Origin: Streptomyces sp. NBC_00569
GTDB lineage: Bacteria > Actinomycetota > Actinomycetes > Streptomycetales > Streptomycetaceae
Length of the DNA stretch: 64,000 bases
Reading direction: 5' to 3'
NCBI RefSeq assembly: GCF_036345255.1
Contig: NZ_CP107783.1
Span: 2,356,001-2,420,000 of the forward strand
The translations under genes were made by a program, and so were the position numbers. The notes under the pieces were generated by a model, which did not search any database, was not told where the DNA came from, and saw only the letters and a list, made by a program, of their open reading frames with translations. Within the stretch, counting starts at the first letter, position 1. Every line of letters starts with the position of its first letter. Below, one piece after another: positions 35,201-44,652 of this stretch.

Positions 35201-36265
35201 CAGGCGATGCTTGGCTCTCGCATCGCAGTGCGCACAATCCATGGTGGTGTGCGCGGGGTTGACGAGGTGCACGGTGCGGCCGTGTTTACGGGCCATCTCG
35301 ACCAGGGCGCTCTTGGTCGCGCCGATCGCAGCGTCAGCGGCCTTGCGGGCCATCGTCGACTTCGCCAGGAACTTCGGGCGGAAGTCCTCTACCGCCAAGG
35401 CGTCATGGTCGCGGACCACACGCTTGGCCCACTTGCGGGCGGTGTCCTGACGCTGCCGGGCCACCTTCTTGTGCAGCTTCGCCGCCTGCTTCTTGGCGCC
35501 CCTGTAGCCGTTCGAACCGGGCTGGCCCTTCTTCGGCTTCCTGCGGGCCATCATCCGCTGGTACCGGGCCAGGCGCTGCGCGGCCTTGTGGCCATGCTCG
35601 GGATGGGGAAGGTCGTAGTCGTCGGATGTGGTGGTCGCGGTCTCCTTCACACCCCAGTCGATGCCGATCACGCAGCCGGTTTCGACAAGCGCCTGGGTGC
35701 TGGTGGCGACAACGAACGAGGCGTACCAGTGGCCGAGGCTGTCGCGGTAGACGCGCACGCTGGACGGCGGCTTGGGCAGCTCACGCGACCACACGACCGT
35801 CGCCGCGATGCCGCCGGCGAGATGCAGACGGCCGTCTTTCACCCGGAAACCGCGCTGGGTGTAGTTCAGGCTCGGGTCGACCTGATGCTTCTTCTTGTAC
35901 TTCGGCATACCGGCCCGCTGCCGTATCGGCAGCCGGGCCTTGATGTCTTTCAGTGCCTTCGCGCGGGACTTCGCGAAGTCCCGTATCAACTGCTGCTGCA
36001 CAACGCTGGAGCCCTCACGCAGCCACGCGTTCGCGGTGCGGGCCGCGGTCAGCATCTTGTCGAGCTGCGCCGGGCCACACGTTGTCTTCTCGCCGGTGGC
36101 CTTGTTGTGCAGATGCACGGCCTTCGACTTGGCCACCGACTCGTTCCACACCCAGCGACAGCGCGCCCACTCCGCTTCCAGCGCGCGGACCGCCGTGGAC
36201 GACAGGCGCAGCCGGAAAGTGTAGCGAGCGTGCCCGCCACCTGCCGTCAACGCTCCGGTCGTCAT
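35063..36265 (-). CDS. tnpB: TnpB, RNA-guided RuvC-like nuclease of IS605-type element
   Basis: The 400-residue protein has an N-terminal helix-rich part, a middle with QRAGMPKYKKKHQVD, and a C-terminal RuvC domain. Catalytic residues are in place: Asp203 in GIDWGVKE, Glu293 in ALAVEDF and Asp374 in PRDKNSARV. A four-cysteine zinc finger is at C344, C347, C364 and C367. TnpB cuts DNA with a guide RNA from the right end of the element and helps the element persist. The ATG at 36265 gives the family's normal length, while the open frame continues upstream without conservation. The protein seems functional. Insertion placed it between a LacI regulator gene and a LacI-type operator. Confidence 0.9.
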   Translation of the reverse strand: MTTGALTAGGGHARYTFRLRLSSTAVRALEAEWARCRWVWNESVAKSKAVHLHNKATGEKTTCGPAQLDKMLTAARTANAWLREGSSVVQQQLIRDFAKSRAKALKDIKARLPIRQRAGMPKYKKKHQVDPSLNYTQRGFRVKDGRLHLAGGIAATVVWSRELPKPPSSVRVYRDSLGHWYASFVVATSTQALVETGCVIGIDWGVKETATTTSDDYDLPHPEHGHKAAQRLARYQRMMARRKPKKGQPGSNGYRGAKKQAAKLHKKVARQRQDTARKWAKRVVRDHDALAVEDFRPKFLAKSTMARKAADAAIGATKSALVEMARKHGRTVHLVNPAHTTMDCAHCDARAKHRLPLSERTYTCTACGTVSPRDKNSARVMLVRAGLNPASADLVSPATC

Positions 36266-36444
36266 GAAGCACAACCTATCTGGGAGGACTGACAGTTGAG
36301 AACAACTGATCTCGCCGGGGTTCCTCATCATCACGCGCGTTGGACGCCGGATCGCCCTGACGGCAATCCGGCCTTCTCTGCCCTGCTCCCCAGGAGTCCG
36401 ATACCTCCGCGGCCCAAAGGCCGGCGCATCCTCGGAGGAATCCG

Positions 36445-37494
36445 GTGAGCGAACCGCACCGGCACCCGCAACCACCGCACGTGACCCTCGACGCGGTGGC
36501 CCGCACGGCGGGGGTCTCCCCCGCGACGGCGTCCCGCGCCCTGAACGGAACCACCCGCGTCCGCGACGACCTGCTGCGCCGGGTCCGCGCAGCGGCCGAC
36601 GAACTCGGCTACATCCCGAACGCGCACGCACAGGCCCTCGCCAGCGCCTCCAACAACACCGTCGGCGTCATCTGCCACGACGTGGGCGACCCGTACTTCG
36701 CCGCGATCGCCAGCGGAATCATGGCGCGGGCCGCCGAGGCCGGGCTGCTGGTGATGCTGTCCAGCACGTTCCGCGCGCCCGAGCGCGAGATCGCGTACAT
36801 CTCCATGCTGCGGGCGCAGCGGGCCCGCGCGATCCTGCTCATCGGCTCCGGCTTCCAGGACCCCGCGTGGGAGCGTTCGCTGGAGTCCGAGATCGCCCCC
36901 TATCTGCGCGGCGGGGGCCGGGTCGCGGTCGTGAGCCGGCACCGCAGTCTGCGCGTCGACACCGTACTGCCGGAGAACCGGGCGGGGGCAGCGGCACTCG
37001 CCCGCGCCCTGCTCGGCCTCGGGCACCGGGAGTTCGGGGTGCTCGCCGGGCCCGCACGGCTGACGACCGTCGCCGACCGGCTGACCGGATTCCGCCAGGC
37101 GCTCGCCGAGGCAGGGGTGCCCCTCGCGGACGAACGGGTCGTCGAGGGGGCCTTCACGCGCGACGGCGGATACGCGGCGGCGAGCGAACTGCTGCGCCGC
37201 ACTCCCCGGCCCACGTGCGTCTTCGCCGTCACCGACGTGATGGCAGTCGGGGCGCTCGCCGCGTTCCGCGACCACGGGCTGCGCGTCCCTCAGGACATCT
37301 CGCTGGCCGGCTTCGACGACATCCCGCTGGTGCGCGAACTGACCCCGCCCCTCACCACGGTGGCCCTCCCCCTGACCGGCATGGGCCGTGCCGCCCTCGA
37401 CCTCGCGCTGCGCGAACCGAGGGGGCCGCGCTCACGGGTGGAGCGGATCGTGGGCGAGGTACGGATACGGGCGAGCACGGGGACGCCGGGGTGA
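36445..37494 (+). CDS. LacI-family transcriptional regulator
   Basis: The 349-residue protein has the LacI helix-turn-helix VTLDAVARTAGVSPATASRAL at residues 13 to 33, the hinge helix with NAHAQALAS, and a periplasmic-binding-like sensor from about residue 70. GGAGGAA precedes the GTG at 36445. The sensor ends with SLAGFDDIPLVRELTPPLTTV, as in regulators of sugar use. Before the TnpB insertion it was probably adjacent and divergent to the ABC operon, whose upstream region carries tandem GAAAGCGCTTTC-type sites. It is thus the best candidate repressor for those sites and for the ThuA gene at 26378. Confidence 0.88.
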   Translation: MSEPHRHPQPPHVTLDAVARTAGVSPATASRALNGTTRVRDDLLRRVRAAADELGYIPNAHAQALASASNNTVGVICHDVGDPYFAAIASGIMARAAEAGLLVMLSSTFRAPEREIAYISMLRAQRARAILLIGSGFQDPAWERSLESEIAPYLRGGGRVAVVSRHRSLRVDTVLPENRAGAAALARALLGLGHREFGVLAGPARLTTVADRLTGFRQALAEAGVPLADERVVEGAFTRDGGYAAASELLRRTPRPTCVFAVTDVMAVGALAAFRDHGLRVPQDISLAGFDDIPLVRELTPPLTTVALPLTGMGRAALDLALREPRGPRSRVERIVGEVRIRASTGTPG

Positions 37495-37509
37495 CCCCGT
37501 CGCTCCCGA

Positions 37510-38409
37510 CTACTCCGCCGCTTCTCCCAGCGCTTCCAGGACCGGCCTGATCAGAGGGTGCTCCTCCGCTCCGCAGCGGACCGCCGCGAACACCCTGCGC
37601 GTCGGGGCCACCCCCTCGACCGGGCGGACGACCGCGTCGGACAGGTCCATGCCGCGCAGCGCCGAGCGTGGTACCAGGGCGACGCCCGCGCCCGCCGAGG
37701 CGAGGGCGACGACGGCGCGGAAGTCGTCCGAGGAGTGTTCCACCCGCGGCTGGAAACCGGCGTGCTCGCAGGCCAGGACCACCACGTCGTGGCACGGGTT
37801 GCCGGGGAAGGGGCCGATCCAGGTGTCCTTGGCCAGCTCGGCGAGCGGCACCCGGTCGGCCGCCGCGAGCCGGTGCGCCGCGGGAAGCACCGCGTCGAAC
37901 GGCTCGGCGTACAGCGGTACGCGCGTCAGGCGGGCGTCGTCCGCGCCCGGCGCCCCCCGGTACTCGACGGCGACGGCTACGTCGACCTGCCGGTCGAGGA
38001 CCATGGGCAGGCTCGCGTCGCCCTCGGCGTCCTGGACGCGGATCCGGATGCCGGGCGCCGTCCGCGCGAGGCGGGTCAGGGCCGGTCCGACGACCAGGCC
38101 GATCCCGGTGGCGAACGCGGCGACGGTGACGGTGCCGGCCTCCCCCGAGCTGTACGCGGCGAGCTCGGACTCCGCCCGCTCCAGCTGGGCGAGGACCGCG
38201 TTCGTGTGCGTGAGCAGGATCTCGCCCGCCGGGGTGAGCCGGACGCCTTTCGCGCCGCGCTCGACGAGCCGGTGGCCGGTCTCCTGCTCCAGGGCGGTCA
38301 GCTGCTGGGAGACCGCCGACGGGGTCAGATAGAGCGCGGCGGCAGCCGCCGTCACGGTGCGGTGGTCGGCCACCGCACGGAGGATGTGCAGCCGCCGCGC
38401 TTCGATCAT
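37510..38409 (-). CDS. LysR-family transcriptional regulator
   Basis: The 299-residue protein has an N-terminal winged helix (LHILRAVADHRTVTAAAAALYLTPSAVSQQLTALEQ at residues 8 to 43 is the typical LysR start) and a two-lobed effector domain from about residue 92 (GTVTVAAFATGIG; later ELAKDTWIGPFPGNPCHDVV). It lies 55 bp behind kbl on the same strand and may be cotranscribed with the threonine-degradation genes and control them. It converges on the LacI gene, with 15 bp between stops. Confidence 0.85.
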   Translation of the reverse strand: MIEARRLHILRAVADHRTVTAAAAALYLTPSAVSQQLTALEQETGHRLVERGAKGVRLTPAGEILLTHTNAVLAQLERAESELAAYSSGEAGTVTVAAFATGIGLVVGPALTRLARTAPGIRIRVQDAEGDASLPMVLDRQVDVAVAVEYRGAPGADDARLTRVPLYAEPFDAVLPAAHRLAAADRVPLAELAKDTWIGPFPGNPCHDVVVLACEHAGFQPRVEHSSDDFRAVVALASAGAGVALVPRSALRGMDLSDAVVRPVEGVAPTRRVFAAVRCGAEEHPLIRPVLEALGEAAE

Positions 38410-38464
38410 GGGACCGATTCTCCCAAATGTGCCGCCGATGTCCGAACCGGGGGCAGGCCCCAGG

Positions 38465-39679
38465 TCAGCCGGCCGCCCCGGCGGACTCGGCGTCGAGCTC
38501 CGCGCGCGCCGCGACGAAGGCGTCCACGGCCCGGTTCACGTCCTCGGTGGAGTGCGCCGCGGAGAGCTGGACGCGGATGCGGGCCTTGCCCTGCGGGACG
38601 ACCGGGTACGAGAAGCCGATCACGTACACGCCGCGCTCCAGGAGCAGCTCGGCCATGCGGCCCGCGACGGACGCGTCGCCGATCATGACGGGCGCGATGG
38701 CGTGGTCGCCGGGCAGGATGTCGAAGCCCTCCTGCGCCATGCGCGTGCGGAAGAGCGCCGTGTTCGCGGCGAGCCGCTCGCGCAGCTCGCCCGCCGACTC
38801 CAGGAGGTCGAGGACCTTGAGGGACGCGGCCGCGATCACCGGGGCGAGGCTGTTGGAGAAGAGGTACGGGCGCGAGCGCTGGCGCAGCAGCGCGACGATT
38901 TCGGCGCGGGCCGCGACATAGCCGCCGGAGGCACCGCCGAGCGCCTTGCCGAGGGTGCCGGTGATGATGTCGACGCGGTCCATGACGCCGTGCAGCTCGG
39001 GGGTGCCGCGGCCGCCGGGGCCGACGAAGCCGACGGCGTGCGAGTCGTCGACCATGACCATGGCGTCGTAGCGGTCGGCGAGGTCGCAGATCTCGCTCAG
39101 CGGTGCCACGTAGCCGTCCATGGAGAAGACGCCGTCGGTGACGATCAGGCGGCGGCGCGCGGACTGCGCCTCCTTCAACTGCTGCTCGAGGTCCGCGAGA
39201 TCGCGGTTGGCATAGCGGAAGCGGCGGGCCTTGGACAGGCGGATGCCGTCGATGATCGAGGCGTGGTTCAGCGCGTCGGAGATGACGGCGTCCTCCTCGC
39301 CGAGGAGCGTCTCGAAGACACCGCCGTTGGCGTCGAAGCAGGAGGAGTAGAGGATCGTGTCCTCTTGGCCGAGGAACGCGGACAGGCGCGCCTCGAGCTC
39401 CTTGTGGACCTCCTGGGTGCCGCAGATGAAGCGGACGGAGGCCATGCCGTAGCCCCAGCGGTCGAGCGCCTCGTGGCCGGCGGCGATGACCTCGGGGTGG
39501 TCGGCGAGGCCGAGGTAGTTGTTCGCGCAGAAGTTGAGGACCTCGCCGGGGCGGCCGCCCGCGGTGACGGCGACCGTCGCGGACTGCGGGGTGCCGATGA
39601 CGCGCTCGGGCTTGTGCAGGCCCGCGGCGGCGATCTCGTCGAGCGTGGTCTGCAGATCATCGCGTACGGAGTCGAACAT
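38465..39679 (-). CDS. kbl: Glycine C-acetyltransferase (2-amino-3-ketobutyrate CoA ligase)
   Basis: The 404-residue PLP enzyme matches Kbl through its length. It contains [35 protein letters not shown], the PLP Asp region [21 protein letters not shown], and the Schiff-base Lys245 in [13 protein letters not shown]. It splits 2-amino-3-ketobutyrate with CoA into glycine and acetyl-CoA, the second step of threonine breakdown. It is 54 bp downstream of tdh on the same strand. Other alpha-oxoamine synthases (BioF, HemA) are less likely because of the tdh neighbour and the SVRFICGTQ segment. Confidence 0.93.
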   Translation of the reverse strand: MFDSVRDDLQTTLDEIAAAGLHKPERVIGTPQSATVAVTAGGRPGEVLNFCANNYLGLADHPEVIAAGHEALDRWGYGMASVRFICGTQEVHKELEARLSAFLGQEDTILYSSCFDANGGVFETLLGEEDAVISDALNHASIIDGIRLSKARRFRYANRDLADLEQQLKEAQSARRRLIVTDGVFSMDGYVAPLSEICDLADRYDAMVMVDDSHAVGFVGPGGRGTPELHGVMDRVDIITGTLGKALGGASGGYVAARAEIVALLRQRSRPYLFSNSLAPVIAAASLKVLDLLESAGELRERLAANTALFRTRMAQEGFDILPGDHAIAPVMIGDASVAGRMAELLLERGVYVIGFSYPVVPQGKARIRVQLSAAHSTEDVNRAVDAFVAARAELDAESAGAAG

Positions 39680-39733
39680 GGTGACTTCCTTTAAAGAAGT
39701 GGTCGGTCAGGAGGTCGGGGCCCGGCAGCGGGC

Positions 39734-40762
39734 TCAGGCGGTCCAGTCGAGGATGACCTTGCCGCCGCGGCCGCTCGCCGCGTCGTCGAAGGCCGCCTCG
39801 AAGTCGCGGTGGCTGTAGCGGCCCGTGATCACGGGGGCGAGGTCGAGGCCGCCCTCCAGGAGGACCGACATCGCGTACCAGGTCTCGAACATCTCGCGGC
39901 CGTAGATGCCCTTGATCGTGATCATCGAGGTGACGATCCGGGACCAGTCGACGGCGAACTCCGCGGCGGGCAGGCCGAGCATGGCGATCTTGCCGCCGTG
40001 GGTCATGTTGGCGAGCATGTCGCGCATGGCGACGGGGTTGCCCGACATCTCCAGACCGACGTCGAATCCCTCGCGCAGGCCGAGGTCGCGCTGGCCCTCG
40101 GCGATCGTCGACTCGGCGACGTTCAGGGCGAGGCTGACGCCGATCTTGCGGGCCAGGTCGAGCCGCTCCTCGCTGACGTCGGTGACGACGACGTTGCGGG
40201 CGCCGGCGTGCCGGGCGACGGCGGCGGCCATCAGGCCGATGGGCCCGGCGCCGGTGATCAGGACGTCCTCGCCGACCAGCGGGAACGACAGAGCGGTGTG
40301 CACGGCGTTGCCGAACGGGTCGAAGATCGCGGCCACGTCGAGGTCGACGGGCACGCGATGCACCCACACGTTGGAAGCGGGCAGGGCGACGTACTCGGCG
40401 AACGCGCCGTCGCGTCCCACGCCGAGCCCGACGGTCGAGCGGCACAGGTGGCGCCGCCCGGCGAGACAGTTGCGGCACTTGCCGCACACGAGGTGGCCCT
40501 CGCCGCTGACGCGGTCGCCGATGGCGATGTCGGAGACGTCACGGCCGGTCTCGACGACCTCGCCGACGAACTCGTGGCCGACGATCAGCGGCGCGCTGAT
40601 CGCCTGCTGCGCCCAGCCGTCCCAGTTGCGGATGTGGAGGTCGGTGCCGCAGATCCCGGTCCTGAGGACCTTGATCAGCACATCTCCGTGGCCGATGCCC
40701 GGCTCGGGCACGTCCGTCAGCCACAGTCCCGGCTCGGACTTCTCCTTGACCAGCGCCTTCAC
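39734..40762 (-). CDS. tdh: L-threonine 3-dehydrogenase
   Basis: The 342-residue zinc-dependent medium-chain dehydrogenase has catalytic zinc ligands Cys38 (GICGTDLH), His63 and Glu64 (VGHEFVG). The structural zinc cysteines are C93, C96, C99 and C107, and [17 protein letters not shown] is the NAD-binding fold. [14 protein letters not shown] is a Tdh signature. It oxidises threonine to 2-amino-3-ketobutyrate with NAD. The start ATG 40762 gives the [15 protein letters not shown] start typical of Tdh. The upstream region carries a small divergent ORF. Confidence 0.93.
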   Translation of the reverse strand: MKALVKEKSEPGLWLTDVPEPGIGHGDVLIKVLRTGICGTDLHIRNWDGWAQQAISAPLIVGHEFVGEVVETGRDVSDIAIGDRVSGEGHLVCGKCRNCLAGRRHLCRSTVGLGVGRDGAFAEYVALPASNVWVHRVPVDLDVAAIFDPFGNAVHTALSFPLVGEDVLITGAGPIGLMAAAVARHAGARNVVVTDVSEERLDLARKIGVSLALNVAESTIAEGQRDLGLREGFDVGLEMSGNPVAMRDMLANMTHGGKIAMLGLPAAEFAVDWSRIVTSMITIKGIYGREMFETWYAMSVLLEGGLDLAPVITGRYSHRDFEAAFDDAASGRGGKVILDWTA

Positions 40763-40834
40763 CGTACGGCTCCCGTCGTCGCACCCCGCGTCACGGCATG
40801 CCGGGACCGGCCGCCGTGCGAGGGGAAGAGTGAA

Positions 40835-40939
40835 ATGACAGCACGGGCGGGCGCCTTGGTGCGGCTGCGGCGCGCCCTGCTGCCGACGGGAGCAAATCTG
40901 CCGTACGGCGGCGCTCTCGGTCCATCGAGGATTTCTTAA
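40835..40939 (+). CDS. Possible 34-aa small protein divergent from tdh
   Basis: AGGGGAAGAG lies about 8 bases before the ATG at 40835. The peptide starts [20 protein letters not shown] and ends with TAA. The Leu/Arg-rich start followed by a Gly/Pro part has no family I know. It may be a chance ORF in the tdh promoter region (40763..40975); the good ribosome-binding site is the only support. Confidence 0.25.
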   Translation: MTARAGALVRLRRALLPTGANLPYGGALGPSRIS

Positions 40940-40975
40940 GCGCCGCCGCAGGTTTCCTTCAGGCCTCCACCGCAG

Positions 40976-43201
40976 CTACGGATGGACCAGGACGTGGGCG
41001 AGTGCCACGCGGCCCGTTCCCGTGAGCTTGATCCGTACGTAACGGGCCTCGGTGCCCTTGCCGGTGTCCAGGACGGTGGGCCGCAGGGCCTTGCCCGGGA
41101 CGTGGAGGGTGGTGGCGTCGGCGAAGTCCGCGGTGCCGGCCAGCTGGACGTCGAAGCCGGTGGTGGTCATCGAGGTGTTGTTCCAGACCTCGACCTGGCC
41201 GACGTGCTGTACGGACCCCAGGTCGACCTGCCACCAGGCGCCCGGCTCGGACAGGGTGCGGGTGTCGGTGGACGTGTCGCCGTCGGTCGCGGCGGCCGCG
41301 GTGGCGGTGCCGTCCGTGGAGGACTGCGAGGCGGTGCCGGTGCGGGCGAGGTCGGGGCGCAGCTGTTCGACGCGGTCGTGCCCCTGGGCGCCCGCGGAGG
41401 CGGCGACCTTCAGCGCGTCGGCGGGGAGCCGGTCGAGCTTGGTGTGGTTGTCGACCATCACCGAGCCGGTGCCGGCCAGGGCGGGGGCGTCGGTGTCGGT
41501 CCAGTTGCCGGTGGCGTGGTTGTCGATGCCGTAGTCGGCCCAGTTGGACACCCACTTGTAGCCGAGGCGGGTGAGGACGTTGCCCTCGACACGGATGTGG
41601 CTGGACTGTTCGTCGAGGTAGATGCCGTTGCCGTCGCGCTCGGTGTTGCCGAAGGCGCTGCGGTTGATGTAGTTGCCGGAGATGACGGTGCCGGGCTGGG
41701 CGCCCTGGGTGTAGATGGCGCCGCCGTCGTGCTGCTCGTGCTCGACGCGCATGACGTTCGTGATGCGGTTGTTCGTGATCCGGTTGTCGCGCAGGACGGA
41801 CTTCTGCGCCTCGGGCTGGTTCCAGCCCCAGCCGACGGAGATGCCCGAGTAGGGAAGGTCGTCGAGGGTGTTGTGGTCGATGACGGTGGCGGCCTCGTAG
41901 CCGGCCCAGATGCCGACGGCGTCGGTGAACTCCACACCGGTGCGACGGATGGTGTTGTACGCCACCGTGTTGCGCGCGCCCGCGAGTTCGGCGGCCGGCA
42001 TGGGTTCCGTGTCGCCTGTGTAGGCGGCTCCGGAGGACAGGTCGGTGAAGCGGGACCGGGTGATCTTCGAGTCCTGCGTACCGGCCTCGAACACCACTCC
42101 GGCGCCGCCGAGGTGGCTGAACTCGGCCTGGTCGACGGTCACATGTCTGCCGCCGCGCACGGTGAGGGCGGCGGCGGGCTTGGTGTAGTAGCGGCCCGCG
42201 TGGTCGACGGGGCCGGTGGCGCCGGTGAGCACGAGTCCCGCCTGCATGCCGGCGTAGCCCTCGTCGGTGGAGGGCTGGTGCCAGGCCGCGTACCGCAGCG
42301 CTATGCCCTCGACGCGTACGTCGTGGGCGCCGTCGAGGACGAGGAGCCGCTCGGTGGCGGGGGTGACGGCCTTGGCGCGGCGCATGTCCTCGCCCTTGCG
42401 CGGCAGGTAGGTGAGAGTGCGGGCGTCCGAGTTCCAGACGAACTCGCCCGGCTGGTCGAGGAGTTCGGGCGCGTTCTCGAAGTACTTGACCTGCGAGTAG
42501 CGCGACGAGTCGACCGCGGTGGTGTCCCAGGCGGGGCCCGTGCGGTTCGTGCCGGAGGCGGAGTTGGTCCAGCAGGGCTGGGCGAAGGTCAGGTTGTCGC
42601 CGGTGACGGAGGCGATGCGGCAGTGGTAGTTGCGCCAGCGGACGCTGATGACGGCCTCGGCGTCGGTGGGGCGGGCCCAGGAGGCGATGCCGGTGGCCTG
42701 CGCGCCGGTCATGCCGGTCTTGGTGGCGTCGCACACGGAGGCGGCGCACGAGGCACCGCGTGCGCGCACGGCCCGCACCCCGTCGACGAAGAGCTGGCGG
42801 GGCGTGACGCCTTCGGGGACGTGCGTGGTCCAGGTCCCGTCGGTGTTGCCGGCCCAGCCCTTCAGGGGCCTGCCGCCGGAGAGCACGGGGTTGGCGCCCG
42901 GCTCGGCGGTCCAGGTGACGGTGTGCCCGTCGCGCCCGGAGTCGGCCGCGCCGAGTTCCAGGGGTCTGCTCAACGCGTAGGTGCCGTCGGCGAGTTCGAC
43001 ACGTACGTCGCGGCCGTCGACGGTGCGGGCGGCGTCGCGGGCTCCGTCGAGGGAACAGGGGCGGCCGTGCGTACAGGCGGTGCCGGAGCCGTCGGGGGCC
43101 GCGTGCAGGACGCGGGGGGACGGGTCGGCGTGTGCGGCGGGGGCGGTGGACAGGAGGGCGGCCGTGGCGGCGAGGGCGACGGCGATGCGGGTGCCGTTCA
43201 T
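40976..43201 (-). CDS. Secreted right-handed beta-helix protein with F5/8-type C domain, 741 aa
   Basis: A Sec signal (MNGTRIAVALAATAALLSTAP, cleavage near AHAD) precedes a mature protein with a long parallel beta-helix (about residues 30 to 580). Typical coils read NTVAYNTIRRTGVEF, TVIDHNTLDDLPYSG, DNRITNNRITNVM and RVEGNVLTRLGYKW. The last 130 residues form a discoidin-like carbohydrate-binding module (ATDGDTSTDTRTL, WWQVDLGSVQHVGQVEVWN). Such proteins are polysaccharide lyases, hydrolases or epimerases; the catalytic class is not clear. The gene is last in a leftward operon, 8 bp from the M1 peptidase gene. It probably acts outside the cell on the glycan that the transporter imports. Confidence 0.82.
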   Translation of the reverse strand: MNGTRIAVALAATAALLSTAPAAHADPSPRVLHAAPDGSGTACTHGRPCSLDGARDAARTVDGRDVRVELADGTYALSRPLELGAADSGRDGHTVTWTAEPGANPVLSGGRPLKGWAGNTDGTWTTHVPEGVTPRQLFVDGVRAVRARGASCAASVCDATKTGMTGAQATGIASWARPTDAEAVISVRWRNYHCRIASVTGDNLTFAQPCWTNSASGTNRTGPAWDTTAVDSSRYSQVKYFENAPELLDQPGEFVWNSDARTLTYLPRKGEDMRRAKAVTPATERLLVLDGAHDVRVEGIALRYAAWHQPSTDEGYAGMQAGLVLTGATGPVDHAGRYYTKPAAALTVRGGRHVTVDQAEFSHLGGAGVVFEAGTQDSKITRSRFTDLSSGAAYTGDTEPMPAAELAGARNTVAYNTIRRTGVEFTDAVGIWAGYEAATVIDHNTLDDLPYSGISVGWGWNQPEAQKSVLRDNRITNNRITNVMRVEHEQHDGGAIYTQGAQPGTVISGNYINRSAFGNTERDGNGIYLDEQSSHIRVEGNVLTRLGYKWVSNWADYGIDNHATGNWTDTDAPALAGTGSVMVDNHTKLDRLPADALKVAASAGAQGHDRVEQLRPDLARTGTASQSSTDGTATAAAATDGDTSTDTRTLSEPGAWWQVDLGSVQHVGQVEVWNNTSMTTTGFDVQLAGTADFADATTLHVPGKALRPTVLDTGKGTEARYVRIKLTGTGRVALAHVLVHP

Positions 43202-43209
43202 GGGCGGCG

Positions 43210-44652
43210 TCAGCTCCAGTCGGGGTGGCCGGGCATTGGCGGGTTGTCCTTGCTGAACAGCCAGTCCTCCAGGAAGGGCCGCAGCGACGGGTCGTGCGTG
43301 ACCCGTACCGCGTTGTCGATGAAGTCCTGGGAGTCGGCGTTGGCGTGCCGGTGCTTCGTCAGCCAGGACTTCATGATCGCGTCGTAGTCGTCCTGGCCGA
43401 CCTGCTGGTTGAGGGCGTAGAGCACGACGGCGGCCCCGTCGTAGATGTTGAATCCGCCGAGTTCGGTGGGCAGTCCGGGCGGCCCGTCGGTCTTGCGTAC
43501 GGCGTCGAGCTTGCCGTACGCGGTCTTCATCTTGTCCTCCATGGAGGCGGTGCCCTGCTGGTCGGCCCACAGGGCCGCGTAGTAGACGGCGGGCCCCTCG
43601 TTCAGCCAGGCGCTCTGCCAGGTGGTGGGCGTGACCGAGTCGCCGAACCACTGGTGGGTCATCTCGTGGACCATGACGTTCGTGTACGTCGTCGACGTGG
43701 ACGCGTCCTTGAACCAGCCCGGCCCGAACAGTGACAGGGTCTGGTTTTCCAACGCGTCGCTGTAGCCGTCGCGGACGATCTGCATCCCGTAGGTGTCGAA
43801 CGGGAAGCGCACGCCGAGGGTCTTCTCCAGCCACGCGATCTGGCCGCCGGTCTGCTCGACGATCGGCCGGTATTTGGCCACCTGGTCGTCGGGGACGTAG
43901 TGGCGCAGTTTCACTCCGTGCGGCCCGTGGCCCGTCAGGAGGGTCTGCTTCTCCACGGAGATGCCGAGGAGTTCGGAGGCCATGGACACATCGAGGCGGA
44001 AGTCGGAGGTGGTCTTCCCCTCGCCCGCCGGGCGGGTGCCGGTCGCGGTGCCGTTGGCGCCGGGCGTCCAGCCGTCGGGTGCGGTGAGGTGGAACGTCCA
44101 GGTCGCCTTGTCCATCGTGGTGTCGTTGACCGGGGCGAAGGTGTCGGCGCGGGACGACTGCGCCGCGGAGGCGAACCCCCCGTCGCTCATGTAGCGCCAG
44201 CCCGGGACGCCGACCGGCTTCGTCTTGCCGTTGCCGTGATAGGTGACGGCGACCTCGAAGGGCCGGTTGTCGTGCAGGCCGCCGGAGGGGGTGACCGTCA
44301 GCTCCTGGCCGCTCTTGCCGAGCGACACGGCGAAGGCCGCGTCCTTGCCGTCGACCTTCACCGCGTCGATGGCGAGCGAGTCGACGTCGAGGTTGAAGGA
44401 GGAGAGGTCCTGGGTGGCCTTCGCGCTGATCTTCATGGTGCCGGTGAAGTCGTACGTGACCGGCGTGAAGTCGAAGGACAGGTCGTAGTGCCGGACGTCG
44501 TAGCCGCCGTTGCCGAGCGTCGGGAAGAGCGGGTCCCCGACGCCGTCCGCGCCGGGCTTCGGGTCGAACGGGTGCGCCTGCGCGGGCGCGGCCAGGGCGA
44601 GGGTCGCGGCGGCCGCGGCGGTGGCGATGGCGGCGCGTACGGTGCGGGTCAC
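43210..44652 (-). CDS. Secreted M1-family metallopeptidase
   Basis: The GTG start at 44652 overlaps the stop of the binding-protein gene (GTGA). A signal peptide ends near AQAHP (residue 27). The 480-residue protein has the M1 gluzincin motif H329-E330-x-x-H333 in VHEMTHQW, with Glu352 in LNEGPAV. The exopeptidase motif is ALENQ, a variant of GAMEN. Only the N-terminal and catalytic domains are present, so it is a short M1 form. It probably removes N-terminal residues from peptides, and next to the M60 peptidase and lyase genes it may help strip glycoprotein or peptidoglycan-like material. Confidence 0.85.
   Translation of the reverse strand: MTRTVRAAIATAAAAATLALAAPAQAHPFDPKPGADGVGDPLFPTLGNGGYDVRHYDLSFDFTPVTYDFTGTMKISAKATQDLSSFNLDVDSLAIDAVKVDGKDAAFAVSLGKSGQELTVTPSGGLHDNRPFEVAVTYHGNGKTKPVGVPGWRYMSDGGFASAAQSSRADTFAPVNDTTMDKATWTFHLTAPDGWTPGANGTATGTRPAGEGKTTSDFRLDVSMASELLGISVEKQTLLTGHGPHGVKLRHYVPDDQVAKYRPIVEQTGGQIAWLEKTLGVRFPFDTYGMQIVRDGYSDALENQTLSLFGPGWFKDASTSTTYTNVMVHEMTHQWFGDSVTPTTWQSAWLNEGPAVYYAALWADQQGTASMEDKMKTAYGKLDAVRKTDGPPGLPTELGGFNIYDGAAVVLYALNQQVGQDDYDAIMKSWLTKHRHANADSQDFIDNAVRVTHDPSLRPFLEDWLFSKDNPPMPGHPDWS

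Larger units (their letters stand above)
35009..36310 (-). mobile_element. IS200/IS605-family element carrying tnpB only
   Basis: The right end (downstream of tnpB) carries the conserved IS605-type hairpin: on the minus strand AATCCCCCTGCTTCAGCGGGG followed by GAGGACGTCAA, the usual terminus of such elements, at 35009..35040. At the other end a hairpin CAGTTG-AGAA-CAACTG lies at 36293..36308 and probably belongs to the left end. No tnpA is present, so the element would need a transposase in trans. The exact left border is uncertain. Confidence 0.7.

Noticed and set aside
38357..39694. Plus-strand 445-codon frame
   Set aside because: It is antisense to kbl, which is unmistakable.
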